64,000 nucleotides of DNA from Lachnospiraceae bacterium (GCA_017416505.1 JAFQCI010000060.1:1-64000), one strand, 5' to 3'; shown: positions 27,213 to 35,514, numbered from the stretch's first letter. Translations and numbers: made by a program. Notes: generated by a model not told the origin, from the letters alone.

Positions 27213-28004
27213 ATGAAGAATGTTTTTGTAGAAGGAATTCCGGGGTCGGGAAAAACCACCTTGTTAAATCGTATTTTTAGTGCTGTTCCAGAATTACATA
27301 TTTGCAGGGAGGGTGATTATTCTCCGCTTGAGTTAGCCTGGTGTACCTGGATGTCAAAAGATGAATATGAGGAAACTTTGGAATGTTATAAATCACTGCG
27401 GGATGAAATAATGAAAAATACGGTTCAGGAACAGGAGCATTTTGTTATTTCTTACACAAAAATTATCACAGACGTTCCAAATTTTCATAAGGAATTAGAA
27501 AAGTACGAAATATACAACGGAAGAAAAACATTTCAGGAATTAAAAGAGATTGTTTTAAAAAGGTATGAAAATTTCTCGGAAACAGGCTATTTGTTTGAAT
27601 GCTCTTTTTTTCAAAATATTATAGAAGATTTGATTTTGTTTCATCAATTAAATGATAATGAAATTGTAGAATTTTATCGTGAACTGTATAGTAAGGTGAA
27701 TAAAGAACAATTTCTCTTATTGTATTTGTATAGTGATAAACTAGAAGAAAATATCAAAGTAATTAAGAAAGAACGTAGTGATGATTTGGGAAATGAATTA
27801 TGGTATCCCATGATGCTGCAATATTTCATTCATTCTCCATATGGTGAGAAGCATGGTTATAGTACTTTTGAAGATATGATAAGACACTTTAAGCATAGAC
27901 AAGAATTAGAGATGCGTATTATAAGGGAAGTGATAGGTGATAAAGCAAAAATTCTTTCGGCTAAGGATTGGAATATGGATGAAATGGAAACGTTAATCAA
28001 CTAG
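27213..28004 (+). CDS. P-loop NTPase, kinase-like, function unknown
   Basis: 263 residues. An N-terminal Walker A GIPGSGKTT (8-16) after a beta strand (KNVFVE) resembles small-molecule kinases and AAA-like guanylate/thymidylate kinases. No partner domain is recognised; the rest is helical and rich in Glu/Lys/Tyr. A member of the uncharacterised 'ATP-binding protein/P-loop kinase' group of Clostridia. Follows phoR by 58 bp but has its own AAGGT site; may be transcribed by read-through. Confidence 0.7.
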   Translation: MKNVFVEGIPGSGKTTLLNRIFSAVPELHICREGDYSPLELAWCTWMSKDEYEETLECYKSLRDEIMKNTVQEQEHFVISYTKIITDVPNFHKELEKYEIYNGRKTFQELKEIVLKRYENFSETGYLFECSFFQNIIEDLILFHQLNDNEIVEFYRELYSKVNKEQFLLLYLYSDKLEENIKVIKKERSDDLGNELWYPMMLQYFIHSPYGEKHGYSTFEDMIRHFKHRQELEMRIIREVIGDKAKILSAKDWNMDEMETLIN

Positions 28005-28079
28005 GATATAAAATGTGCTATCATTTGTTATAAGATTGTACAATTTAAATCTTTAATAATAGTAGAGTTGAAAATAAAA

Positions 28080-28145
28080 ATGAAACTGCATTCATTTTAT
28101 GTTTGACAAATCAAAAAATTGTCATTAAGATGAATATAGTTTCAT
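28080..28145 (+). promoter_or_regulatory. Promoter and operator of the TetR/hydrolase operon
   Basis: Two 16-bp arms (28080-28095 and 28130-28145) are inverted repeats matching at 14 of 16 positions (ATGAAACT..ATTCAT). Between them lie TTGACA (28103-28108), a 17-bp spacer and TAAGAT (28126-28131); the -10 enters the right arm. A smaller inverted repeat TGACAA/TTGTCA spans the core. This is probably the autoregulatory site of the TetR protein. Confidence 0.7.
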
Positions 28146-28171
28146 TTTTTTGATTGTTAAGGAGAAATTTT

Positions 28172-28837
28172 ATGCCAAAGGTAACAGAAGAATATATAAA
28201 AAACAAGAAAAAGATGATTGTTCGTGCGGCTTATGATTTATGTATCCAAAAAACTGTCAGCACTGTAACCATGCAGGATATTATTGATGCGACAGGGTTT
28301 AGTCAGGGTGGAATCTATAGATTTTATAAGGATATAGATGAGATTTTCAAAGATATGCTTGTTGATAACAGACAAAGAGTTACTATTAAGCCACAGTTAG
28401 ATGAGATATTTGCGGATGCAGAATCAGAAGATGTAAAAAGTGTATTGCACAAGGTGTTTGAGTTATTGGCAGACTTTATGACAAGTGAGTTGATGGGAAT
28501 TGTAAAGATTAATTTTGAATTGTCTGTTCTTTCTATGAATGCTCCATTAAGGGTAGAAAAGATATTAGGAGAAATAGAGGGAACTGGCAATTTTGAATAT
28601 CTTTTTATGCTTGTTTCACAGTATTTGCAACAATGCATTATGAGTGGTGTTGTTATGCCTAAGATAAGCAATGAGGAGCTTTTAACCTATCTAAGCACTA
28701 CATATAACGGTATAGAAATGAGTTGCATTATTAATCATTGTTATAAGAAGCTACCCTTGATGGAATGGTATGTGCCGAGAACACAGCTTAAAACCTTGGA
28801 AACTACATTATATTATTTATTAGGATTGGAGGATTAA
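28172..28837 (+). CDS. TetR-family transcriptional regulator
   Basis: 221 residues. N-terminal HTH (about 12-60): IVRAAYDLCIQKTVSTVTMQDIIDATGFSQGGIYRFYKDIDEIF. The C-terminal ligand domain is not assigned. The ATG at 28172 has AAGGAGA seven bases upstream. It is three bases from an alpha/beta hydrolase gene, which it probably controls together with itself. Confidence 0.9.
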   Translation: MPKVTEEYIKNKKKMIVRAAYDLCIQKTVSTVTMQDIIDATGFSQGGIYRFYKDIDEIFKDMLVDNRQRVTIKPQLDEIFADAESEDVKSVLHKVFELLADFMTSELMGIVKINFELSVLSMNAPLRVEKILGEIEGTGNFEYLFMLVSQYLQQCIMSGVVMPKISNEELLTYLSTTYNGIEMSCIINHCYKKLPLMEWYVPRTQLKTLETTLYYLLGLED

Positions 28838-28840
28838 ATT

Positions 28841-29593
28841 ATGTTAGTACATGAATTTGTTGAGGGAAATAAGCCTAATATGGTTTTGGTACATGGAGTT
28901 CTTACACCATGGCAAATATGGATGCCACAGATTACAGTATTTAAAGAACAATACAATATATATGCAATTGCCCTTAATGCACATACAGAGGAGAATGCCA
29001 GCGAATTTGTTTCGGTGCCGGCAGAGGCGGAAGAGATTGTGCAGTATTTTCAAACGAAAAATATTGATACTATAGATGTTTTATGTGGTATTTCTCTTGG
29101 TGGAAAAATTGCTCATGAAATTTGGAAGAGTAACAAGCTAAATATTCATAATCTTATTATGGACGGCGCACCTTTAGTGTCATGTCCAAGATTTGCAATC
29201 AATATTATGATAAGTAATTACAAAGCTATCATTTGCAAATCGAAAATTAGAGATAAGAAAGTGATAGAAAATTTCAAGAAAAATTTTTTGCCGGAGAAAT
29301 ATCTAGATAACTATCTCAAGATAGCAGATTTTATGACTGATAAATCTATAGAAAATATTGTAAACTCAGTCTTTGATGGTGGTAAGATAGAGGGTATTAA
29401 AAATCAAAGTAAAATACTTTTTATTCATGGAACTAAGGGAAATGAGGTGCTATCCAAGAAAGCTGCTAAACTTATGAAGAAATATTATCCTGAAACAGAG
29501 GTGGTTTGTTTTAAGGGAGATGCACACTGCTATAAGGCAATTTATGAGCCGGAAAAATGGATAGAGGTTGTGGAACGGTTTTTGAATCATTGA
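28841..29593 (+). CDS. Alpha/beta hydrolase
   Basis: 250 residues. Oxyanion region VLVHGVLTPWQIW (16-28), nucleophile elbow GISLGG (Ser85), late His229 in GDAHCYKAIYEP, so the triad appears complete. No signal peptide; cytosolic. The substrate is not predictable. Same operon as the TetR gene. Confidence 0.88.
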   Translation: MLVHEFVEGNKPNMVLVHGVLTPWQIWMPQITVFKEQYNIYAIALNAHTEENASEFVSVPAEAEEIVQYFQTKNIDTIDVLCGISLGGKIAHEIWKSNKLNIHNLIMDGAPLVSCPRFAINIMISNYKAIICKSKIRDKKVIENFKKNFLPEKYLDNYLKIADFMTDKSIENIVNSVFDGGKIEGIKNQSKILFIHGTKGNEVLSKKAAKLMKKYYPETEVVCFKGDAHCYKAIYEPEKWIEVVERFLNH

Positions 29594-29610
29594 GGTTTAA
29601 TGAAACTAAG

Positions 29611-29639
29611 TTGCAAAATTACCTTAATTTGATTATACT
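29611..29639 (+). promoter_or_regulatory. Promoter of the DUF3990 pair
   Basis: TTGCAA (29611), a 17-bp spacer and TATACT (29634), 55 bp before the GTG start. Confidence 0.6.
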
Positions 29640-29693
29640 ATGATTAAAACTTCGAATGAAAAATTATCTAACAAATGGAAAAGGAGGTGCAAG

Positions 29694-30155
29694 GTGGACA
29701 ATAATATTGTATATCATGGTAGTAACATGATTGTGGCAGAGCCTAGGATTGTGATAAATGGACATTATAAAGACTTTGGATATGGCTTTTATTGTACCAA
29801 TATCAAGAAACAGGCAAAGCGTTGGGCATTGACTAGGCGTGGAGCTTCTGTTGTAAATTCTTATGTATATACTTCGAATGAAAATTTAAAAGTATGCATT
29901 TTTTCTGAAATGACAGAGGAATGGTTGCAATTTGTAGTAGATTGTCGTCGGGGGATCGAACACAGTTTTGATATTGTAGAAGGCCCCATGGCAGATGACC
30001 AAATATGGGATTATGTAGAAGATTACATGGGAGGAAACATTACGAAAGCGGCCTTTTGGGAGTTGGTAAAATTCAAGTATCCAACGCATCAAATAGTATT
30101 TTGCACAGAAGACGCATTGCAAACATTGCATTTTGAAGGGAGTGAAACATTATGA
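29694..30155 (+). CDS. DUF3990 protein, ADP-ribosyltransferase-like toxin candidate
   Basis: 153 residues of the DUF3990 (PF13151-like) family. Landmarks: VYHGS near the N-terminus, KDFGYGFYCT, QAKRWA and HQIVFCTEDAL near the end, the spaced motifs of a small ART-like fold. DUF3990 genes usually occur in toxin-antitoxin-like pairs. The GTG at 29694 is preceded by AAGGAGG at six-base spacing; the ATG at 29640 has no such site. Its stop overlaps the next gene (ATGA). Enzymatic activity is inferred, not shown. Confidence 0.8.
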   Translation: MDNNIVYHGSNMIVAEPRIVINGHYKDFGYGFYCTNIKKQAKRWALTRRGASVVNSYVYTSNENLKVCIFSEMTEEWLQFVVDCRRGIEHSFDIVEGPMADDQIWDYVEDYMGGNITKAAFWELVKFKYPTHQIVFCTEDALQTLHFEGSETL

Positions 30156-30622
30156 TAAATATGTACTTTCCGGATGAAGAAATAAAAAGAAATGATTTAT
30201 ATTTTGTATGTTATATGATTGAACGTGTGGCAAGAAGGCTCAAGCAGAAGAATGTATATGTGGTAAATGCTATTGGCAAAGAAGGATTGAAGCATTTACT
30301 TAGTGTAGCCAATGTATTACATGCAGAAAATCCATTAGATGTAGAGGATGACTGGATAAAAGAATATTCTTTGGTGCAAGGAGATTTTGATATTACAGTA
30401 GTGAACAAAGAATTGGTGGATGAAGTGCCAAGTTTTACACAAATGGGTAAGGTGTATCAGAGGTTGATTATTGACACAATGCAACCAAAAGAAGATTATG
30501 TAGATGGTATAGTTCGGGTATATAATGATGAAATTTGTGACATTATAGATAATTATAATTGCAGTGCTTATTATGAGCCATCTTATGTAATTGCTCGTGC
30601 ATATCAGGCTGGTGGATTTTAG
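30152..30622 (+). CDS. Conserved partner of the DUF3990 protein, antitoxin candidate
   Basis: 156 residues, acidic overall, no membrane segment. I recognise the sequence type (IERVARRLKQKNVYVVNAIG...HAENPLDVEDDWI...DNYNCSAYYEPSYVIARAY) as one commonly adjacent to DUF3990 in Firmicutes but know no function. Four-base overlap with the toxin-like gene indicates coupled synthesis, as expected for an antitoxin or for a second subunit. Confidence 0.75.
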   Translation: MINMYFPDEEIKRNDLYFVCYMIERVARRLKQKNVYVVNAIGKEGLKHLLSVANVLHAENPLDVEDDWIKEYSLVQGDFDITVVNKELVDEVPSFTQMGKVYQRLIIDTMQPKEDYVDGIVRVYNDEICDIIDNYNCSAYYEPSYVIARAYQAGGF

Positions 30623-30685
30623 AAAGGAGAAGGAATATGCTTAAATTTTTAATGTATATAAAAAAAGCAAATAGGTCAGCGACTA

Positions 30686-30736
30686 CGCTCTATGCAACAC
30701 AAAACATGTTTGTGTAGCGGTTCGAGGCATAGAGCG
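30686..30736. repeat. Cruciform-forming inverted repeat
   Basis: CGCTCTATGC (30686-30695) and GCATAGAGCG (30727-30736) are perfect inverted arms around a second inner hairpin (CACAAA/TTTGTG). It lies in the 216-bp gap between the DUF3990 pair and the CD3324-like gene. No T-run, so not a terminator; possibly a recombination or mobile-element scar. Confidence 0.55.
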
Positions 30737-30838
30737 ATGAAAAGAATCGCTGTAAAATATGAAATGTGTTGCACTCAAAAGGTAAAGACAATGAATAGCT
30801 ATTTAGCAGACGCATTTACTTTAGAGGGAGTGATATAC

Positions 30839-31099
30839 ATGTCATATATAAATGGAAAAGAAGTATTACCGGAGAATGTTTTGGCTGAAATTCGAAAATA
30901 TTTTAGTGGCGGTTTGATTTATATTCCGAAAGCTGACGAACAAAGATGTAGCTGGGGAAGTAAGACTGCTACGAAAAGCGAGTTAGAAAAACGAAACCGG
31001 GAAATATGTGATAAGAAAAAGAAGGGTGTCAGTATTAAGCAGTTAATGGAGGAGTACCATTTGGCATATGATACCATAAAAAAGATTCTATATAGGTAA
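30839..31099 (+). CDS. CD3324-family small protein, HTH-like
   Basis: 86 residues, read from the ATG at 30839 with GAGGGAG eight bases upstream; the frame is open further upstream but without a site. It opens MSYINGKEVLPENVLAEIR, has GGLIYIPKADEQRCSWGSKT and ends with a helix-turn-helix-like REICDKKKKGVSIKQLMEEYHLAYDTIKKILY, resembling the Mor/CD3324 group. Probably a DNA-binding protein; target unknown. Confidence 0.8.
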   Translation: MSYINGKEVLPENVLAEIRKYFSGGLIYIPKADEQRCSWGSKTATKSELEKRNREICDKKKKGVSIKQLMEEYHLAYDTIKKILYR

Positions 31100-31105
31100 G
31101 AAATA

Positions 31106-31151
31106 AAAAGAGATGAACGAAGGAAACAGGTGATTTCGTTCATCTCTTTTT
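31106..31151 (+). terminator. Terminator after the CD3324-like gene
   Basis: Perfect 16-bp stem (AAAAGAGATGAACGAA/TTCGTTCATCTCTTTT) with a T-run, usable in both directions. Confidence 0.9.
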
Positions 31152-31166
31152 GTGTATCATTTTCTT

Positions 31167-31210
31167 TTATATAAATAAAACACTTTAAGTTTTGTGTTTT
31201 ATTTATATAA
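31167..31210. repeat. Perfect 17-bp inverted repeat
   Basis: TTATATAAATAAAACAC (31167-31183) and its exact reverse complement (31194-31210) with a 10-bp loop. It stands in the 246-bp gap before the nucleoside phosphorylase; could be an operator or an mRNA hairpin. No clear promoter nearby. Confidence 0.7.
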
Positions 31211-31345
31211 TGATGTGAGTGGAAAATGCAAATTTTGCACCACAGATTTCGTGTTATAAAATAAAAGATATACTGTGAATGCTTCAGAACTTAACTTGTT
31301 GGATTACCAACAGAAAAGAAATGATAAGAAAAGGAGAATAAAATT

Positions 31346-32098
31346 ATGAATTTAGACGATGTACTGACAGACCCTAAAAAATTAGTTCGTCTGGAATTAA
31401 AAAATGAGGGATTTGATATAGATAAAATAAATATCCCGAAAAGGGTATATTTACTGGCAGACAGCCTTTATGATGCCATGCTTGCAAAAAACTGCGGAAC
31501 ATATAAATATCCTTTGGGTGGAAAGCTTTATGTATTCAATGAAAACGAAAATATTGGATTTATAAAAGGTCATATGTGTTCGCCTGCAATTGCAACACAA
31601 GCGGAGGATTTAATCGCCGGCGGGGTAAAGGAATTGATACATATAGGATTTGCAGGTGGATTACAACCGTATATGAAGCCTGGTGATATTGTTTTGACAG
31701 ATGGAGCATATAATGACACGGCAGTTGCAAGATTATATGGATTTGATTACGATAGGATTGCATCTTCGAAAGAATTAACAGATGAATTAAGCAGCCTGCT
31801 TAAAACAAATGAAATCCCATTCAAAAGAGGAATACATTGGACAACAGATGCGGGATACAGAGAAACCTGGGGACAGGTAGTGGAGCATAGAGAAAAAGGA
31901 GCGTTATGTGTGGAAATGGAAGGTGTAGGACTTTTTACAATCGCAAACTACAGAAATTGTGCTGCTTCCGCAATCTATGTTGTTTCAGATGTATTTGTGG
32001 AAAAAGATTGGGACTTAGGATGGGGAGAAAAGAATCTTAATGAGGCAGTGGAAAAAGTGCTGGATATGATGATCAGTACTGCGACAAAGGAAGGTTAA
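31346..32098 (+). CDS. Nucleoside phosphorylase (purine/uridine phosphorylase family)
   Basis: 250 residues of the PNP/UDP phosphorylase superfamily: IGFAGGLQPYMKPGDIVL (phosphate and base loop), CVEMEGVGLF (ribose-binding Met-Glu) and VSDVF near the C-terminus. It cleaves a ribonucleoside with phosphate; the exact base (uridine or purine) cannot be told. AAGGAG precedes the ATG. Stands alone between hairpins. Confidence 0.9.
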   Translation: MNLDDVLTDPKKLVRLELKNEGFDIDKINIPKRVYLLADSLYDAMLAKNCGTYKYPLGGKLYVFNENENIGFIKGHMCSPAIATQAEDLIAGGVKELIHIGFAGGLQPYMKPGDIVLTDGAYNDTAVARLYGFDYDRIASSKELTDELSSLLKTNEIPFKRGIHWTTDAGYRETWGQVVEHREKGALCVEMEGVGLFTIANYRNCAASAIYVVSDVFVEKDWDLGWGEKNLNEAVEKVLDMMISTATKEG

Positions 32099-32100
32099 TA

Positions 32101-32152
32101 TGCTACTTTCTCATGTTTTGTGGGGTCCCAAGGTCATGGTATCATATAATAC
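32101..32152 (+). repeat. Dispersed repeat B, fragment (copy 4)
   Basis: GCTACTTTCTCATGTTTTG, then GGGTCCCAAGGTCATGG and TATCATATAAT match the right part of repeat B at 40544 and 46746, with the long hairpin tail deleted. Confidence 0.75.
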
Positions 32153-32167
32153 TATTTTTAAGTAAAA

Positions 32168-32207
32168 ATATCGACTTTAGCCTGTGGTTAAAGCCGATAT
32201 TTTTTTT
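32168..32207. terminator. Terminator between convergent phosphorylase and nitroreductase genes
   Basis: A 12-bp stem with one mismatch (32168-32179 and 32189-32200), T7 on the plus strand and T5 on the minus strand. Confidence 0.75.
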
Positions 32208-32237
32208 GCAGAAGGAACTTATAATAATCTATAACGA

Positions 32238-32756
32238 TTAGAAGGTTTCATAATAGACAAAATCATTAACCGCTTTTCTATCCTTTGAATGTCTCTCAGG
32301 AGAGGATTTTACTGTATCTGCATATCCTAAAGCGATAATCGCTACCGGTTCAAGATGATCAGGGATATGAAACTCTTTTCTGATAACTGTTGGCTCAAAA
32401 TACGTTAACCAGCAGGAACTAAGACCTAAATCCTCAGCCTCTAATACAATATGGTCTGCAACGATTGTGGCATCTACGCTTACCATGTCCTTTTTGTCAA
32501 AGGGACGTACAAAAACATTGGAATGATCTCCACATACAATAATTGCCAAAGGTGCACCATGATAGTTTACACCTCGTGATAACTTCTTTAGTCCTTCGTT
32601 ACTATTTATTACTAAAAGTCTTTGTGATTGAATATTTGCTGCCGTAGGAGCTATTCGTGCAGCTTCAAGAATCTTATCTAACTTATCTTTTTCTACTGCA
32701 TCTACCTTGTACTTCCTTACAGAGCAACGTTGTTTTGCTAATGATAAAAAATCCAT
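32238..32756 (-). CDS. Nitroreductase-family flavoprotein
   Basis: 172 residues. FMN-binding motif RCSVRKYK near the N-terminus, IAPTAANIQSQRLLV, AIIVCGD, DLGLSSCWLTYF and ALGYAD near the C-terminus are typical of FMN-dependent NAD(P)H nitroreductases. GAGGAAG precedes the ATG at 32756. Divergent from an HxlR regulator, the usual arrangement for redox-responsive control. Confidence 0.92.
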   Translation of the reverse strand: MDFLSLAKQRCSVRKYKVDAVEKDKLDKILEAARIAPTAANIQSQRLLVINSNEGLKKLSRGVNYHGAPLAIIVCGDHSNVFVRPFDKKDMVSVDATIVADHIVLEAEDLGLSSCWLTYFEPTVIRKEFHIPDHLEPVAIIALGYADTVKSSPERHSKDRKAVNDFVYYETF

Positions 32757-32848
32757 GATATGCTTCCTCACTTTCAATTGGTTTTGTGATGTATTTTTGG
32801 TTGCTTTGCTTCATGAAACACGTTATAATATTACAACAATATTTCTTT

Positions 32849-32879
32849 TTTACAAGTACGCACTTTAAAGTGATATACT
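32849..32879 (+). promoter_or_regulatory. HxlR gene promoter with palindromic operator
   Basis: TTTACA/TTACAA at 32849 and TATACT (32874-32879) flank the perfect palindrome CACTTTAAAGTG (32861-32872), well placed for autorepression by the HxlR protein. Confidence 0.55.
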
Positions 32880-32921
32880 ACCCAAAAAGATACTGTAAAG
32901 TGGTTAGGAGGTTACTATGTT

Positions 32922-33254
32922 ATGAAACAATGTCAGTCTTTTCAGTGTCCGGTAGAAGCCACACTTCAACTGATTGGTGGAAAATATAAATCACTTATTT
33001 TGTGGCATCTAATAGGAAAAACACTTAGATTTAATGAATTAAGCAAACTTATTACATCAGCTACTCCCAAAACGCTCACGCAACAGCTAAGGGAATTAGA
33101 AAATGATGGTCTGATTCACAGAATGGTGTACCCTGTTGTTCCCCCAAAGGTGGAATATTCACTTACCAATTTTGGAGAAAGCATTATTCCTGTTCTTGAA
33201 TCTATGTGTTCATGGGGAATGAAATATTTAGAAGAAAAAAAGAGTGGGACATAA
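32922..33254 (+). CDS. HxlR-family transcriptional regulator
   Basis: 110-residue winged-helix protein: [52 protein letters not shown] and [10 protein letters not shown] are the family pattern. The N-terminal cysteine of the CPVE motif is the usual redox/aldehyde sensor position. Divergent to the nitroreductase. AGGAGG is ten bases upstream of the ATG. Its stop overlaps an alternative start of the next gene, and the two are likely co-transcribed. Confidence 0.92.
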   Translation: MKQCQSFQCPVEATLQLIGGKYKSLILWHLIGKTLRFNELSKLITSATPKTLTQQLRELENDGLIHRMVYPVVPPKVEYSLTNFGESIIPVLESMCSWGMKYLEEKKSGT

Positions 33255-33268
33255 TGTTAGGAGAAAAA

Positions 33269-33892
33269 ATGATTAATCGAGAAGATATGTTGGAATTAAC
33301 AAGGCGTATGACGCCGGCAAGAAGCTGTTTTGACAGAATTGCAGGAGCATATATCAATGATTTAGGGGAAGTGGATGAAAGTTTTAATATTCATTTTGGA
33401 AAACTCTCCGGCTCTGAAAAAGCAAGAAATTTAAAATTGGCAAAGGCTATTCCTTTTGCGAAAACCAATCTACAGCTAAAGGAATATACGTTCCCTGATA
33501 AGGTAAAAGGCAAAGACAGTATGTGGCAACTGCTTCGGGGAATTCAGGAATGTGGATTAAAAAATGATGCATTGATGGAACTATTGTATGAACAGATCGC
33601 AGATGGTTACCCTGTTGATAATGAATTTGCTGTATTTGTGTTTCACGGGGTATACGATGTGCCACTAAAAGGGACAGACAAGGAAGATTTATGGGAATCA
33701 GAGGAAGTATACGATTTTATTATTTGTACGGTAAGTCCCATGAAGGCTGCATACGAGCCGGCGGAACCTGTTTTTGGATTCTTATATCCTGCATTTTGCG
33801 ATAGAAGTGCAGATAAAGAAAAAATCGATATTTTTCATGCTGATTCTGAAAAGGTTCAGGAAGGTCTTATGTATAAATTGTTGGGAAAATGA
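33269..33892 (+). CDS. Short DUF4317-family protein
   Basis: 207 residues, related over its length to the first half of the 388-residue DUF4317 protein at 48100 (shared: CFDRIAGAY/ITRICGCY, AVFVFHGVYDVP/YIILIYAAYDVP, EEVYDFI, FGFLYPAFCDRS/HGFLFPAFNDRS). Function unknown. The ATG at 33269 has TAGGAGA upstream; an ATG at 33254 overlapping hxlR also exists. It lacks the C-terminal half of the family and is either a shortened paralogue or a truncated copy. Confidence 0.8.
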   Translation: MINREDMLELTRRMTPARSCFDRIAGAYINDLGEVDESFNIHFGKLSGSEKARNLKLAKAIPFAKTNLQLKEYTFPDKVKGKDSMWQLLRGIQECGLKNDALMELLYEQIADGYPVDNEFAVFVFHGVYDVPLKGTDKEDLWESEEVYDFIICTVSPMKAAYEPAEPVFGFLYPAFCDRSADKEKIDIFHADSEKVQEGLMYKLLGK

Positions 33893-33900
33893 AAATTTAT

Positions 33901-34076
33901 ATTAAGTGATTCAAAAGAAACAAATACATAAGCAGGTGCTTGGTCGGCCGTCGGTACTTAATGAGCGGCTTGTCACGAATTTAACCGAGATGATGTCGTG
34001 AATTATTGAGGAGTAGTACCGCTGCGAGCCGAACGCAGCGAAAGCGTGCTTGGGTTGTTTTGTTACTTTTGAATCT
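33901..34076. repeat. Dispersed palindromic repeat A, copy 2
   Basis: Begins AAGTGATTCAAAAGAAACAAA, contains GGCCGTCGGTACTTAATGAG and GAGCCGAACGCAGCGAAAGC, ends TTGTTACTTTTGAATC. It carries extra sequence (about 33980-34012) compared with copy 1. It fills most of the 318-bp gap. Confidence 0.85.
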
Positions 34077-34081
34077 TTATG

Positions 34082-34118
34082 AGGCAGATTACTATGAATT
34101 AGTAAGGCTGCTTTTTTT
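34082..34118 (+). terminator. Terminator before the methyltransferase operon
   Basis: Stem GCAG-TTACTA/TAGTAA-GCTGC (34084-34094, 34100-34111) with T7. Probably ends the hxlR/DUF4317 transcript. Confidence 0.75.
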
Positions 34119-34129
34119 ATGAAAAAAGA

Positions 34130-34200
34130 TTGACAAACGATTAAATATATGATTAGATGTTCATATGATGATAAAAACGATTCGTTAGATATTCATATGG
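34130..34200 (+). promoter_or_regulatory. Methyltransferase operon promoter with direct repeats
   Basis: TTGACA (34130-34135), a 17-bp spacer, TTAGAT (34153-34158). The sequence TTAGATRTTCATATGR occurs at 34153 and again at 34185, 32 bp apart, the first over the -10. A regulator binding both copies is likely; none is obviously encoded beside it. Confidence 0.6.
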
Positions 34201-34210
34201 AGGGATGATA

Positions 34211-34903
34211 ATGGCTAAGGATACTACAAACAAGGGTTTTTGGGAGAAGTTTGCAAAGATATACACCTTATTTATGTCGAAAAATGATAGGGCTTATGAG
34301 AAAATCTGTGATGTACTGAAGAATTACATAGATAAGGATAAGAAGGTATTGGAATTAGCTTGTGGGACAGGACAGATTACATTTCGTATGGCTGAAAAAT
34401 CACTTTTTTGGGAAGCAACGGACTATTCCGAAAATATGGTGAAAGAAGCTGTGAAAATGAATGGAGATAAAAATAAGAGTGAAAAAATTTCCTTCCTTGT
34501 TCAAGACGCAACGAATCTGACATATGAAGATGAAACCTTTGATGTGGTTGTAATAGCGAATGCCCTGCATATTATGCCGGAACCCAAGAAAGCTCTTGAG
34601 GAAATACATAGAGTTCTTAAAAAAGATGGAATACTTTTCGCACCAACATTTGTATACGAAAAAGGGTATTCAAAGTTACTGATTTGGCTTATGGAAAAGG
34701 TTGGATTTAAAACCTATCATAAGTGGCAGAAAAACGAATATACGGAATATATCAGCAAAGCAGGATTTCATGTTATGGATTCGATATTAGTAAAAGGAAA
34801 TCCACTTTCGGAATGTATTTTGATTGGAAGAAAAAAGAGTACATTTGACGTTTCGCAATTATCTAAAAGTAAAAAGTTAGGAAAGGAAAGGGTAAGAATA
34901 TGA
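34211..34903 (+). CDS. Class I SAM-dependent methyltransferase
   Basis: 230 residues. SAM motif I VLELACGTGQITF, motif II about DATDYSENM, post-motif VVVIANALHIMPEPKKALEEIHRVLKKDG. The substrate is unknown; the UbiE/MenG-like layout suggests a small molecule. The ATG at 34211 has GGAGGG six bases upstream. Overlaps a second methyltransferase by four bases. Its C-terminal 55 residues have a duplicate fragment at 46459. Confidence 0.9.
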   Translation: MAKDTTNKGFWEKFAKIYTLFMSKNDRAYEKICDVLKNYIDKDKKVLELACGTGQITFRMAEKSLFWEATDYSENMVKEAVKMNGDKNKSEKISFLVQDATNLTYEDETFDVVVIANALHIMPEPKKALEEIHRVLKKDGILFAPTFVYEKGYSKLLIWLMEKVGFKTYHKWQKNEYTEYISKAGFHVMDSILVKGNPLSECILIGRKKSTFDVSQLSKSKKLGKERVRI

Positions 34904-35514
34904 GTAAGTTTGGTGATTATTGGGCATCTCAGTGTGGGAATCCCAGAGGAGTGGTTGGCAGCATTATGACTTGGGCTATGAATCGTGTAAACAATGTGAT
35001 GTATCATGGCATGATAGAACATATGAAACTATCAGAAGATGTAAAAATTCTTGATGTGGGTTTTGGAAATGGATATTTAGAAAAATTAATTTACAAAAAA
35101 GTGAAATGTTCCATTTATGGAATTGATATATCAAAAGATATGGTGAAATCCGCTTCCGCAAAGAATAAAAAAGGGATTGCAAATGGAGATATTCATCTTT
35201 CCGTAGGAGATTGTTGCAACTTTACATTTGAAAATAATTCATTTGATATCGTCGCTACTATGAATACCATTTATTTCTGGGATGATACGATACAGGGATT
35301 ACAGGAAATATACAGAGTCTTAAGTGAGCATGGTGTTTTCTATAATGCAGTTCTTACCAAAGAAAGTCTGGATAAAGTGTTCTATACCAAAAACGGATTT
35401 AAAAAATTTGACCAAAAAGAATATGTAGAAATGGGGAAACGGGTTGGATTTAAAAACATTTCTTTTAAAAATTTAGGGGATAAATATGGTTTACTTGTGA
35501 TTTATGAAAAGTAA
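34900..35514 (+). CDS. Class I SAM-dependent methyltransferase
   Basis: 204 residues: ILDVGFGNGYLEK (motif I), YGIDISKDMVKSA, DIVATMNTIYFWDDTIQGLQEIYRVL. Coupled to the preceding methyltransferase (ATGA overlap) but only distantly similar to it, so probably two steps of one modification or two substrates. Not identifiable further. Confidence 0.9.
   Translation: MSKFGDYWASQCGNPRGVVGSIMTWAMNRVNNVMYHGMIEHMKLSEDVKILDVGFGNGYLEKLIYKKVKCSIYGIDISKDMVKSASAKNKKGIANGDIHLSVGDCCNFTFENNSFDIVATMNTIYFWDDTIQGLQEIYRVLSEHGVFYNAVLTKESLDKVFYTKNGFKKFDQKEYVEMGKRVGFKNISFKNLGDKYGLLVIYEK

Noticed and set aside
30633..30718. Possible 26-codon peptide starting MLKFLMYIKKANRS
   Set aside because: Has GGAG upstream, but ends inside the inverted repeat and shows no family resemblance.
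30692..30838. Upstream extension of the CD3324-like frame
   Set aside because: It crosses a cruciform repeat and has no ribosome site; the family begins at MSYINGK.
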